Origin: Planctomycetota bacterium
GTDB lineage: Bacteria > Planctomycetota > J058
Length of the DNA: 64,000 nt
Direction: 5' to 3'
Assembly (NCBI GenBank): GCA_023954375.1
Contig: JAMLIC010000005.1
Span: 186,001-250,000, forward strand
Part shown: positions 54,082 through 64,000 of the stretch, piece after piece
How the letters are laid out: the number at the start of each line of letters is the position of its first letter
Position numbering within the stretch: position 1 is the stretch's first letter
Translations under genes and position numbers: made by a program
Notes under the pieces: generated by a model
What the model was told of the DNA's origin: nothing
The model's database searches: none
What the model saw: only the letters and a program-made list of their open reading frames with translations

Positions 54082-55767
54082 CTACTTGCCCGGCTGACAC
54101 AGGCAGGGCGACGGCACCTCCATGTCGGCGCGCTCGCGCAGGGGCGCCAGCTCCCGCTCCACCTCGCGCGCCCGGTCGAGCTTCCCCTGCGCCCGCAGCG
54201 CCGTGGCCAGCCCGGTGAGCGACCAGATGTTCCGCGGGAAGCGCCGCAGGTCCTCGCGCGCCGCCTGCTCGGCCTCGGTCGGCCGGTCGGCCGCCAGCAG
54301 CGTGGCGGCGAGCGTGTGCCGGACGGGCTGCATCCAGTCCGGCGGCTCGGCGTAGGTCAGCGTGTCCTCGGCCGCGGCCGCCTCGCGCAGGGCCGCGATC
54401 CCCTCGTCGGTCTGCCCCCGGCGGAACAGGAGCTCCCCCTCGAGGACCTCGAGCGGCACCAGGAGCACCTGCTTCGCCGGGGTGTTGCCGATCGGCCGGT
54501 CGTCCATCGTCGCGGCCGCGCGCGCGAGCGCGTCGAGCTCGGCCTGGGCCTCGTCGAGCCGGTCGAGCGCCGCGAGGGCCACGCCGCGCGCGTAGTGGCG
54601 CACGGCGTTGGCCGCCAGCAGCTCGGGGGCGAACGGCGGCTCGGCGAGGACCTCCTCCCACCGGCCGAAGCGCACGAGGGTGTGGAGCACGACCGGCATG
54701 AGCCCGTCGACCGCCGGCCCGAACGGCCCCTTCAGGAACTCGTCCGGCACCTGCGCGACCATCTCGCGCGCGGCCTTCAGCGCGACCTCCTGGCGCCCCT
54801 CCATCATCGACGCGAAGGCCAGCATGTGCCGGTTGTGGGCCATGTAGACCTGGTAGAAGCCCGTGCGGGGCGTCGCCGCGCCGTGCTTCTCGTCGGCGGC
54901 GATCGCCCGCTCGTTGGCCTCCGACGCCTCCTGGAAGCGGCCGGTGAGCACGTCGATGTGCGAGGGCATGTGCACGAGGTGGCTGGCGCCCGGGGCCGCG
55001 TGCCGGAGGCGGTCGGCGGCCTCGATCGCGCGCTCGGGCGTGCGCGACGCCTCGACCGCGTGGATGTAGAGGTGGTTGGCCTGCGGGTGGTCCGGCGCGA
55101 AGGCGCGCACGGCCTCGAGCGTGGCCACGATCTCCAGCACGTCGTGCTTGGGCTGGCCGTCGTGGGTCCACAGGTCCCACGGGTTGACGTTCATGAGCGA
55201 CTCGGCGTAGAGCACGCCCACGTCGCCGTCTCTCGGGAACCGGCGCCACACGTCGGCCATGGCCGCGCCGTAGGCGCGGTCGAGCGTCTTGCGATCGGCC
55301 GACGGGTCGGGCGAGAAGCGCGCCCCCTGCGCCTCGATCAGCGCCACCTCGACCTCGGCCAGGCCCTCGCAGGCGCGCGCCCGCTCGAGCGCGCGCAGGG
55401 CGACCTGCGCGCGCCGCGGGTCCTGCACGGGCAGGTTGATGTGCGGCCCGCTGGCGTAGGCGATCCCCCACCAGGCCATGCCGCAGTTGGGGTCGATCGC
55501 CGCCGCCTCCTCGAAGGCGAGGAGCGCCTGGTCGTGGTTGAAGGCGTAGCTGAGGATCAGGCCCTGGTCGAAGTAGCGCTGCGCGTCCGGCGAGGCCGTG
55601 GTGACCGGCCGGTGGAACGAGCCCAGGTCGTCCCAGAGCGGCACGCGGCCGGACGGCGGCCGGGTGGGGCGCGGCGGGTCGACGAGCGGCCGGGGCTCCG
55701 GGGTGCAGGCCACGACCGCCAGGGCGGCGGCCACGGCGACGCTGGCGCGGATCGATGAGCGGGTCAC
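54082..55767 (-). CDS. TPR lipoprotein
   Basis: A 561-aa protein with a lipobox (LAVVAC, Cys21) and tetratricopeptide-like repeats. Typical units are YFDQGLILSYAFNHDQALLA, AFEEAAAIDPNCGMAWWGIA and, near the end, TEAEQAAREDLRRFPRNIW. It also has the pattern HLYIHAVEASRTPERAIEAA and HMPSHID seen in a group of TPR proteins of unknown function. The short tail has CLC. Its end converges on the zinc-ribbon gene with 7 bp between. The 189 bp upstream of its start hold nothing that I recognise. Confidence 0.8.
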   Translation of the reverse strand: MTRSSIRASVAVAAALAVVACTPEPRPLVDPPRPTRPPSGRVPLWDDLGSFHRPVTTASPDAQRYFDQGLILSYAFNHDQALLAFEEAAAIDPNCGMAWWGIAYASGPHINLPVQDPRRAQVALRALERARACEGLAEVEVALIEAQGARFSPDPSADRKTLDRAYGAAMADVWRRFPRDGDVGVLYAESLMNVNPWDLWTHDGQPKHDVLEIVATLEAVRAFAPDHPQANHLYIHAVEASRTPERAIEAADRLRHAAPGASHLVHMPSHIDVLTGRFQEASEANERAIAADEKHGAATPRTGFYQVYMAHNRHMLAFASMMEGRQEVALKAAREMVAQVPDEFLKGPFGPAVDGLMPVVLHTLVRFGRWEEVLAEPPFAPELLAANAVRHYARGVALAALDRLDEAQAELDALARAAATMDDRPIGNTPAKQVLLVPLEVLEGELLFRRGQTDEGIAALREAAAAEDTLTYAEPPDWMQPVRHTLAATLLAADRPTEAEQAAREDLRRFPRNIWSLTGLATALRAQGKLDRAREVERELAPLRERADMEVPSPCLCQPGK

Positions 55768-55956
55768 GACGGCTCTCCTCGGCCCCCCGAGCGGGTCAGG
55801 TCCAGGAGAGCATCCATGGCGCGGAGCACAAGGTGACCGGGAGCCACCGTCTTGCCGACGTCCGGGCAGAGGACCAGCCGGGCGGCTCGTGATCCACCCA
55901 GGACGCCGAGGACGGGAAGTGTCGCAGAAGAGACGGGGGCGGCCGACGCCGGGGCT

Positions 55957-56274
55957 CTACCCGTGGTCGCGCCCGCCGCCCTCCATGCCGCCGCCGCCCT
56001 CGCCACCGTCGAAGCCACGACGGGGGCCACGGTTGCGGCCGCGGTCCAGCTTCCGCTGCGCCCGCTCCTGGGCCTTCTTCTCCGCGCGGCGACGGTTGCG
56101 GATCGCCTTGCGCAGCTCGCGGCGGCGCGCCTCGCTGGGCTTCTCGTAGTAGCTCTTCGCGCGGACGGCCTTGCGGATCCCCGCGTGCTCGCAGAGGCGC
56201 TTGAAGCGCTTCAGCGCGCGCTCGATGCTCTCGTCGCGCTGGACGACGACGGAGACGTTCGGCTTCGTCGACAT
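55957..56274 (-). CDS. rpsU: Ribosomal protein S21, extended tail
   Basis: A 105-aa protein. The N-terminal 60 residues are S21 (VVVQRDESIERALKRFKRLC, then KSYYEKPSEARRREL), with the usual helix-turn and Arg/Lys-rich stretch. An extra tail of about 40 residues is Arg/Gly-rich and ends in Gly, Met and His. S21 binds the 30S head near the anti-Shine-Dalgarno region. It is downstream of the chemotaxis operon on the same strand, separated by a hairpin. Confidence 0.93.
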   Translation of the reverse strand: MSTKPNVSVVVQRDESIERALKRFKRLCEHAGIRKAVRAKSYYEKPSEARRRELRKAIRNRRRAEKKAQERAQRKLDRGRNRGPRRGFDGGEGGGGMEGGGRDHG

Positions 56275-56322
56275 GCCGGACTCGATCCTTCTTCTCTGAC
56301 TGCGACCTGCCGTGGAACGCCG

Positions 56323-56343
56323 GCGGCCCCAGCGCGGGGCCGC
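56323..56343 (-). terminator. Hairpin at the end of the chemotaxis operon
   Basis: A perfect 8-bp stem, GCGGCCCC and GGGGCCGC, with a 5-nt loop (AGCGC) lies 5 bp after the kinase stop and before rpsU. It lacks a U run. It may end the che transcript or separate it from rpsU. Confidence 0.55.
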
Positions 56344-56347
56344 GACG

Positions 56348-57121
56348 TCACGGACCGTGTTCGTGAACGGAGCAGGATACGGCCGGAGCCCCGCTCCGGC
56401 CAGCCCCATCTTCCGGCCGGGATCCTACCACCCGCCCGTCGGCCGGGGCGGGGGCGGCAGGCAGCCGCACCTCGAACCTGGTCCGGGGCCCGCCCGGCAC
56501 GTGGCGCACCTCGCCGCCGTGCTCGGCCAGCAGCGCCCGCGCGCCGGCGAGGCCCAGGCCCGTCCCGCCGGGCCGGCCGCTGACGAACGGCGTGAACAGC
56601 CGCGCCAGGACCTCGCGCCGGACCCCCGGTCCTGTGTCCTCGACCGCGATCACCACCTCGCCGGCCTCGCGGCTCGAGCGGACGACCACGGCCCCGCCGC
56701 TCCCGGCCGCGGCGCCTGCGTTTCGCACGAGGTTGCCCAGCGCGCGCAGGAGGTCGTCGCCGTCGACCCGGGCCCGCCCGCCGCCGGCGGCCACCTCGAC
56801 CTCGAGCGTCGCCGGCGCCGCGGCGCGCCGCAGGTCGCTCCCCCAGGCGGCGAGCGCCGCGTCGACCTCCACCGGCCGCGACGGACGCGGGCGCCGGTGG
56901 AGGATGCGCCGGGTCAGGCTCATCGCCCGCAGGAGCGCCTCGTCGAGCGCCTCCACCTGCGACCGGGCGCCGGCGGGGAGCGGGGCGGTCCTCAGGAGCA
57001 GGGTGCACTGGGCGCTCGCGACCGTGAGCGCGTTGGCCAGGTCGTGCGCCGCCGCGCAGGCCAGGAGCCCTCGCCGGAGGAGCCGCGCCTCCTCATCGCT
57101 CGCGGGCGGCGGCGGGGTCAC
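56348..57121 (-). CDS. Soluble histidine kinase of the chemotaxis operon
   Basis: A 257-aa kinase core without a sensor domain. The H-box is CAAAHDLANALTVASAQ and the ATPase has LGNLVRNAGAAAG (N-box), VEDTGPGV (G1) and GGTGLGLAGARALLAEHGG. It starts with a GTG overlapping the stop of the cheX-like gene. Such stand-alone kinases in che operons can adjust a response regulator, but its partner is not clear; the nearby CheY is one candidate. Confidence 0.8.
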   Translation of the reverse strand: MTPPPPASDEEARLLRRGLLACAAAHDLANALTVASAQCTLLLRTAPLPAGARSQVEALDEALLRAMSLTRRILHRRPRPSRPVEVDAALAAWGSDLRRAAAPATLEVEVAAGGGRARVDGDDLLRALGNLVRNAGAAAGSGGAVVVRSSREAGEVVIAVEDTGPGVRREVLARLFTPFVSGRPGGTGLGLAGARALLAEHGGEVRHVPGGPRTRFEVRLPAAPAPADGRVVGSRPEDGAGRSGAPAVSCSVHEHGP

Positions 57122-57558
57122 GTCGCCGCCCCGGCGACCGTCACGACGACGGGCTGCCCCTCGCAGCTGAGGGCGACCTCCACGACCACGGCCCGCGTCG
57201 GCGCCCGGGCCGCCTGCTCCTCGTCGACCGCGGGGAGCGACAGGCGGCAGGGCTCCGGCAGGAGCGCCTTGATGTTCCCGCCGAGGACGTTCGTCAGCTC
57301 GCCCACGACATCGCGCGTCTGGTCCGGCGCGGCGGCGTTCGGCGTGACCCCGAAGAGGATCGAGGCCGCGCGCGCGGCCATCGCCGCCGGGCAGCGCAGG
57401 GTGACCTGCCCCTCCCAGGCGCCGCTGATCCCGACGCGGCCGACGACCGCGGGCCCGTTCGCGGCCGGGACCGACGCGAGCGGGCGAAGCTCCAGCCCCA
57501 GGATCATGGACCACACCCCCTGCGCGATCGACACCACCTCACGCTCGAGCGACTGCAC
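57118..57558 (-). CDS. CheX/CheC-type phosphatase
   Basis: A 146-aa protein with the CheC/CheX phosphatase pattern VGELTNVLGGNIKALL (E and N catalytic pair) in one copy, in a beta-alpha fold. It would remove phosphate from CheY-P, as this operon has no cheZ. The GTG start has GGAGGCTCCCG upstream, and it overlaps cheR by 20 bp. Confidence 0.8.
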   Translation of the reverse strand: MQSLEREVVSIAQGVWSMILGLELRPLASVPAANGPAVVGRVGISGAWEGQVTLRCPAAMAARAASILFGVTPNAAAPDQTRDVVGELTNVLGGNIKALLPEPCRLSLPAVDEEQAARAPTRAVVVEVALSCEGQPVVVTVAGAAT

Positions 57559-58386
57559 CGGGAGCCTCCCCGCCCGGGCTGACCCGGAGCCGGTAGTGAC
57601 CGCCGCCGCACGCGGCGGGGACCCACTCGAACGCGTCGTCCACCTGGAGCGGCGTCTCGGCCGCGCCGAGGATCAGCGCCCCGTCGGGGCGCAGGACCTG
57701 GCGCAGGCGCTCGAGGACGGCGCGGCGCGTGTCGAGGTCGAAGTAGATGAGCACGTTGCGGAGCAGGGCCACGTCGACGGGCGGCAGGTCGTAGCGCCGC
57801 GCCTCGACGAGGTTCAGGCGGCGGACCTCGACGAGGGCCCTGACCTCGTCGCGGACCACCCAGTCGAGCCCCTGACGCACGAAGTGCCGCAGGAGGTGGG
57901 CGGCCGGGAGGCCGCGGTTGACCTCCAGCTGGCCGTAGCGGCCCGCCGCCGCCCGCGCGAGCACGTCACGCGCGAGGTCGGTGGCGATCACGCGGACCGG
58001 CCGGCCGACGCCGGCGAGGGCCTCCGTCAGCGTGATCGCCGCGCTGTAGGCCTCCTGCCCGGTCGAGGCCGCCGCCGACCACACGACGAGCGGCTGGCCG
58101 GCCGGGCGGCGGGCGTGCAGGGCGGGCGCCAGGACCGCGCGCAGGACCTCGAACGGGGTCACGTCCCGGAAGAAGCTCGTCTCGTGGTTGCACAGCGCCT
58201 CGACGGCCCGCTCGGCGCACGCAGGGTCGGCGGCCACGCGGCGGGCCAGGGCGTCGAGCGACTCGAGGCCGAGCTCCGCGGTGAGCGGCTCGAGCCGCGC
58301 CTCGAGCAGCGCGCGCGTGTCGGGCTCGAGCACGACGCCGCAGCGCGCGCGCGCCTCGTCGCGCAGGACGCCGAAGCCCTCGTCGC

Positions 58387-58396
<10 letters not shown>
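57539..58396 (-). CDS. cheR: Chemoreceptor methyltransferase CheR
   Basis: A 285-aa enzyme with an N-terminal helical domain and a SAM-binding domain. Motifs are ALCNHETSFFRDVTPFEVLR, VVWSAAASTGQEAYS, IATDLARDVLARA, RNVLIYFD and LILGAAETP. It methylates receptor glutamates, the adaptation step countered by CheB. The GTG at 58396 overlaps the end of cheB by 10 bp. Confidence 0.93.
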
Positions 58397-59421
<1,025 letters not shown>

Positions 59422-59423
59422 GC

Positions 59424-59806
<383 letters not shown>

Positions 59807-59810
<4 letters not shown>

Positions 59811-61501
59811 GCGAGCCTCGCCACGAGCTTCATCAGCTCGCCGGCCATGGTCGCCAGGTCGGCGGCCGCCTTCTGGGTGTCGCCGGCCCCGCCCGTCGTG
59901 GCCTGCGCCGCGGTGGCCACGCCGGAGATGTTCTTGGCGATCTCGCGCCCGCCCCGGGCCGCCTCGCTCACGTTGCGCGCGATCTCGGCCGTGGTCGCCG
60001 TCTGCTCCTCGACCGCGCCGGCGATCGCCGTCTGCAGCCCGTCGATCTTGCCGATGATCGCGCTGATCTCGCCGATCGCGCCGACCGCCCCGCGCGCGTC
60101 GGCCTGGATCGCGTCGATCTTCTGGCCGATCTCCTCCGTCGCCCGGGCGGTCTCCTTGGCCAGCTCCTTGACCTCGTTGGCGACGACCGCGAAGCCCTTC
60201 CCTGCCTCGCCGGCGCGCGCGGCCTCGATCGTGGCGTTGAGCGCCAGGAGCTTCGTCTGCTGCGCGATCGAGGTGATGACCTTCACCACCTTGCCGACCT
60301 CGCCGCTGCTCTCCCCCAGCTTGCCGACGGTCGCCGTGGTCGCCGTGGCCACCTGCACCCCGGCGCCGGCCACGCGCGCCGCCTCGCCCGCGTTCTTGGC
60401 GATCTCCTTGATGCTCGCGCCCATCTGCTCGGCGCCGGCGGCGACCGTCTGCAGGTTCTTGCTCACCTGGTCGGCGGCGCTCGAGACGACGCTCGCCTGG
60501 ACGCTCGTCTCCTCGGCGGTGCTCGCCATCTGCCGGCTGACCTGCGTCAGCTGCTCCGACGCGCCGGCGAGCGTCTGCGCGTTGAGCGTGATCGCGTCGG
60601 CGAGCTCCTTCGCCCGGCGCTCCGCCTGCACCTTCTCCGTGACCAGCTCCCAGCTGACCATGGGGCCCAGGTAGGTCTTCTGCTGGTCGTAGATGGCCGT
60701 GACCTCGAAGCGGACGTGCTCGGGGCCGAGCGCGAACGTCGTCCGGTGGGGCAGGTTGGCGGGGTCCGAGACGATCCGCCGGATGCGCTCGGGGCTCCTG
60801 TGGAAGATGTCGATGCTCTGGCCGACCACCTGGTCGGCCTTCACCGGCAGGTGAGCCTCCACCCCGCGCAGCGTCCGGAGCGATGCCGGGTTCATGTAGC
60901 GGATGACCAGGTCCGTGTCGGCCGCCATGACGTTCGCCGGCGAGTTCTCGACCATGCAGGTCGTGCGGTTGAGCTCGGCGAGGCGGCGCATCTCCTCCGA
61001 CACGTCCTCCCAGGCGACGACGTAGCCGAGGAGGTCGCCCTCCGGCGACCAGGCGCCGTTGATCCGCGTCTTCAGGGTCACCTGCCCGAAGCGGAACACC
61101 GCCTCGTGCGGCAGGGCGGAGGGGCTGCGCAGGATGCGCTCGACCCGCCTGGGGTCGCGGTGGAAGCGGTGGATCGAGCCGCCGAGGAGGTCGTCGATGC
61201 CGACCCCGAACACGGCGCGCACCTCGCCCTCGATCCGGAGGAGCGTCGAGCGGGCGACCTCGTTCATGTAGACCAGGGTCAGGTCGAGGTCGGCCACGAA
61301 GACGTTGGCCTGCAGGGCGTCGAGGACCCCGCGCAGGCCGACGGCGCGGTCCATGAGCCCGACCGGCGGCCGCGTCGCCGGCGCGCTCCGCAGCCGCGCG
61401 TCGGGACGGGGGTGCGCGGCGCTGGCCGACGGGCGCGGCGCGGCGCCGCTCGGGCCGGGGCGGCCGCGCGCCCCGCTGAGCGCCAGCGCGCGCGGCCGCA
61501 C
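59807..61501 (-). CDS. Soluble chemoreceptor (PAS-PAS-MCP signalling domain)
   Basis: A protein of 564 aa if read from the first GTG. After an unstructured Pro/Arg stretch it has two PAS domains ([14 protein letters not shown] near 68-81 and [14 protein letters not shown] about 120 residues later). A coiled signalling domain follows, with the hairpin tip [20 protein letters not shown]. No membrane helix or HAMP is visible, so it is cytoplasmic. Its first residues read on smoothly from a truncated globin encoded just upstream in another frame, so it may be the C-terminal part of a globin-coupled receptor (see findings). Confidence 0.9.
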
Positions 61502-61514
61502 GTTGACGACCTTG

Positions 61515-61886
61515 GTCCTCGAGGGCGGCGACCGCGTCGAGCGTCTCCGCCACCTCGGCCGGCGCGACCCCGGCCGCCTCGAGCGCGCGCCGCAGGTGCC
61601 CGGCCACGGCCTCGAAGTGGCGCGGCTCGATCGCCAGGCGCGCGTGCGCCTCGACCAGCGTGGGCCCGTCCCAGGCGACCGGCCCGCCGAGCGCGTGGGC
61701 GAAGAAGCGCGCCTGGCGCGCCTCGAGCCAGGCGGCGTCGACGCCCTCGAAGAAGCCGGCCAGGAGCGGGTCGGCGAGGACGCGCTCGTAGAAGTCGTGC
61801 ACGACCGCCTCGATGGCCGCCTGGCCGCCGAGCCGATCGTGGAGGCTCGCGGCCCCGCCGTTCCCCGCCTTGGTCGTCGTCTGCAC
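61515..61886 (-). CDS. Truncated haemoglobin (group I), likely receptor N-terminus
   Basis: A 2/2 globin of about 125 aa, starting at a GTG with GGGAGGAG upstream (an ATG at 61904 is the alternative). B10 Tyr is in [10 protein letters not shown], and the proximal His is in [20 protein letters not shown], closely like group I globins such as mycobacterial GlbN. Its frame has no stop before the cheY stop 2 kb on. Removing one C near 61514 gives [13 protein letters not shown], a normal globin end that runs into the PAS-MCP protein. It should bind oxygen or NO. Confidence 0.8.
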
Positions 61887-61900
61887 CGGTGACTCCTCCC

Positions 61901-62320
61901 TCATGGCTCCAGCTCCAGGGCCCTGGCCGTGTCCAGCACGAGCAGCAGGCGGTCGCGCAGGGCGTGGACGCCGCGCAGGAGCGCCCGCACCCGCGGCGCC
62001 AGCGTCTCCGGCGGCGGCTCGGGGGCGGCCCCCGGCTCGAGCACGTCGCCCACGTCGTCGACGAGCAGGCTCGCCGGGCCGTCGGGCGAGCGCACGACGA
62101 TGGTCATCGCCTGGGGGCCGCTCGCCGGCGGCAGCCCGAGGCGGCGGCGCAGGTCGACCGCGGCGATGAGCTGCCCGCGCAGGTTCACCAGCCCGCGGAC
62201 GACCGGGTGAGCGCGCGGCACGGGCGTGAGCCCCTGCACGCGGACGACCTCCTGCACCTCGTCGACCGGCACGGCGAGGAGCAGGCCGTCCAGCTCGAAC
62301 GTGCACAGCGCCGCGCTCAC
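61901..62320 (-). CDS. cheW: Chemotaxis coupling protein CheW
   Basis: A 139-aa CheW fold (FELDGLLLAVPVDEVQEVVR, RGLVNLRGQLIAAVDLR, SLLVDDVGDVL). It links the receptor to CheA. The GTG overlaps the cheA stop (GTGA). Confidence 0.93.
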   Translation of the reverse strand: MSAALCTFELDGLLLAVPVDEVQEVVRVQGLTPVPRAHPVVRGLVNLRGQLIAAVDLRRRLGLPPASGPQAMTIVVRSPDGPASLLVDDVGDVLEPGAAPEPPPETLAPRVRALLRGVHALRDRLLLVLDTARALELEP

Positions 62321-64000
62321 GCCCCGCCCTCCAGCGCCGCGGCCACCAGCTCCGGGACGTCGAGGACCTGCGTCACGCGCCCGGCGATCACGGCCGTCCC
62401 GGCGACCCCGCGGCGGCGGGTCGCCGGCGCGGCCGGCGCCGCGGCCCCCTCGAAGACGTCCAGGACCCGGTCGACGGCGAGCCCGACCGCGCCCATGGGG
62501 CCGGCGACCATCACCAGCGGCACGGGGTCGGGCGGCGGGCCCGCGGCCGGCGCGCCCAGCGCCCGGCCGAGCGCGACGAGCGGGACGACCTCGCCGCGGT
62601 GCTGGACGACGTCGCGCCCCAGCGCCCGCTCGAGCGCCGCGCGCGGGAGCTCCTCCAGCCGGGCGACCGCCTCGAGCGGCAGGGCCGCCCGCTCGGCGCC
62701 GGCCTCGACGACGAGGAGCGCCGCCCCGGCCGCCGGGCCGGACGGCGCCGCCGCGGCCGTGGCGTCGTCGCCCCGGCGCTCGCTCGCGCGGGCGACCAGG
62801 CCGGCCACGTCGAGGATGAGCGCCACGCCGCCGTCGCCGAGGACCGTCGCGCCGGCGAACAGCGGGTGCCCGGCGAGCAGGGCCCCGAGCGGCTTGACGA
62901 CGATCTCCTCGGTGTCGTGCACCTCGGCGACGAGCAGGCCCAGGCGCCGCCCGTCGGCCTCGAGGACGACGACCGCGGCGTCGTCGCCCGGCGCGGCCGC
63001 GGCGGCCGCCGGGTCGTCGGGCCGGAGCTCGGCGTCGAGATGGACGAGCGAGAGGAGGCGGCCGCGCAGGCGGAAGACGGGGGCGCCGAGGACGCGCTCG
63101 ACGCCGGCGTCGACGCGCACGACCTCGAGCACGTGCGCCTGCGGGAGCGCGAAGCGCTGGCCGCCGCTGGCCACGAGCAGGGCCGGGATGATCGCCAGCG
63201 TGAGCGGGATCACGAGGCGCACGGTCGTCCCGCGGCCGGGCGCGCTCATGAGCTCGACGGCGCCGCCGACCCGCTCGACGCTCGTCTTCACCGCGTCCAG
63301 GCCGACGCCGCGGCCGGAGAGCGCGGTGACGGCGCCGGCCGTGCTCAGGCCCGGGCGGAGCGCCAGCGCCAGGAGCTCGCGCTCGGGCAGCCGCCCGGCC
63401 TCCTCGCGCGTGAGCTGCCCGGCCGTGACGGCGCGGTCGGCCAGCGCGCGAGGGTCGAGGCCCGCCCCGTCGTCGTGGACCTCGATGACGACCTTGCCGC
63501 CCTCGTGGCGCGCGCGCAGCGCGATGCGCCCCTCCTCGGGCTTGCCGGCGGCGCGCCGCGCCGCCGGCGGCTCGAGGCCGTGGTCGATGGCGTTGCGGAC
63601 GAGGTGACCGAGGGGCCCGCGGACCGCCTCGATGAGGGCGCGGTCGAGCTCGGTCTCGCCGCCCTCGACGTCGACCCGCGCCCGCTTCGCCAGGGCGGCG
63701 GCGAGGTCGCGCGCCACCCGGCGCAGCGGCCCCCAGAGCGTGCCGATCGGCTGGAGGCGGGTGCGCATCACCTCGCCCTGGAGGTCCGACGTCACCTGGT
63801 CGAGGCGCTGCGAGGCCGCGACGAGCGGCCCGGCGACGGCGCCGGCGGCGAGCTGGAGGAGCTGGTTGCGCACGAGGACGAGCTCGCCCGTCAGGTCCAT
63901 GAGCCGGTCCATGGCGGCCACGTCGACGCGCACGCTCGCCTCGCCCGCCTCCCGCCCCGCCTCCGCCCCGGGCGCCGCCTGCGCGGCCGGCTCGAGCGCG
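62317..64000 (-). CDS. cheA: Chemotaxis histidine kinase CheA, partial at right edge
   Basis: At least 561 residues are in the window; the reading frame is open to the right edge. The N-terminal Hpt domain is missing. Present are the dimerisation region (MDLTGELVLVRNQLLQL), the ATPase with HLVRNAIDHGLE, VHDDGAGLD and GRGVGLDAVKTSVERVGG, and a CheW-like P5 domain. A second CheW-like domain (EAGAERAALPLEAVARLEEL) follows at the C-terminus, which is an extra feature. It phosphorylates CheY and CheB. Confidence 0.95.
   Translation of the reverse strand, partial: ALEPAAQAAPGAEAGREAGEASVRVDVAAMDRLMDLTGELVLVRNQLLQLAAGAVAGPLVAASQRLDQVTSDLQGEVMRTRLQPIGTLWGPLRRVARDLAAALAKRARVDVEGGETELDRALIEAVRGPLGHLVRNAIDHGLEPPAARRAAGKPEEGRIALRARHEGGKVVIEVHDDGAGLDPRALADRAVTAGQLTREEAGRLPERELLALALRPGLSTAGAVTALSGRGVGLDAVKTSVERVGGAVELMSAPGRGTTVRLVIPLTLAIIPALLVASGGQRFALPQAHVLEVVRVDAGVERVLGAPVFRLRGRLLSLVHLDAELRPDDPAAAAAAPGDDAAVVVLEADGRRLGLLVAEVHDTEEIVVKPLGALLAGHPLFAGATVLGDGGVALILDVAGLVARASERRGDDATAAAAPSGPAAGAALLVVEAGAERAALPLEAVARLEELPRAALERALGRDVVQHRGEVVPLVALGRALGAPAAGPPPDPVPLVMVAGPMGAVGLAVDRVLDVFEGAAAPAAPATRRRGVAGTAVIAGRVTQVLDVPELVAAALEGGA

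Noticed and set aside
55764..56030. 88-codon minus-strand ORF after rpsU
   Set aside because: It overlaps the rpsU tail in another frame, has no ribosome site and no recognisable protein pattern.

Overview
The window is a very GC-rich, densely packed bacterial chromosome segment. Most neighbouring genes on one strand overlap by ATGA or GTGA, and GTG or TTG starts are common. A MurE ligase with the DNPR motif typical of meso-diaminopimelate enzymes, many lipobox proteins, a cbb3 oxidase and a Che cluster point to a motile, respiring, Gram-negative-type bacterium. The Ser/Thr kinase, the FHA/DUF4388 protein, the SEC-C protein and the fused CcoNO fit Planctomycetota, Myxococcota or a related lineage. 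The window has no rRNA gene, so the phylum is only a guess. I see no tRNA, CRISPR array, insertion sequence or prophage.

Layout. 1-6.5 kb is a metal-homeostasis block: a broken MerC-like gene, DmeF-type efflux, a WD40 protein coupled to a COG0523 GTPase, a small Cys/His protein, a CbiQ-CbiO fusion and CbiM. 6.5-9.9 kb holds small secreted or membrane genes, two of them apparently frameshifted. 9.9-18.3 kb is a complete cbb3 oxidase and assembly operon (ccoNO, Q, P, G, H, a SafE-like protein, I, S). 18.5-25.9 kb is a stress/redox signalling island (PRC barrel, two tandem universal stress proteins, a response regulator, a CBS pair, and an NtrC-type regulator with a three-PAS kinase). 26-30.5 kb holds a CnoX-like thioredoxin, an RluA-family pseudouridine synthase, a SEC-C protein and a Lys/Arg-rich protein. 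30.6-36.6 kb is a cell-envelope and signalling stretch (RHS protein, Cys/His repeat lipoprotein, Ser/Thr kinase).

36.7-49.6 kb is mixed housekeeping: diacylglycerol kinase-like, cupin and hydrolase genes; an encapsulin nanocompartment with its ferritin-like cargo; FHA-DUF4388; an RlmM-like methyltransferase; a SpoU methyltransferase; a Gph-like phosphatase; a degenerate amino-acid kinase; MiaB; RibD; oligoribonuclease. 49.9-56.3 kb has a coiled-coil lipoprotein, MurE, a zinc-ribbon membrane protein, a TPR lipoprotein and ribosomal protein S21. 56.3 kb to the right edge is a chemotaxis operon (cheA, cheW, globin-receptor, cheY, cheB, cheR, cheX-like, soluble kinase).

How the genes fit together: the high-affinity oxidase, stress proteins and PAS kinase suggest growth across changing oxygen levels. 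The chemotaxis operon has a soluble receptor that appears to be a truncated haemoglobin joined to two PAS domains and a signalling domain, separated by one apparent frameshift; it would suit aerotaxis. Notable non-coding structure includes three CGTCA-N8-TGAC(G/C) palindromes in the stress island, a dispersed repeat pair starting at gene stop codons, a 21-nt G run inside one copy, and two GTGCCC hexamer arrays. All functional calls are from reading the sequence; no database search was made.
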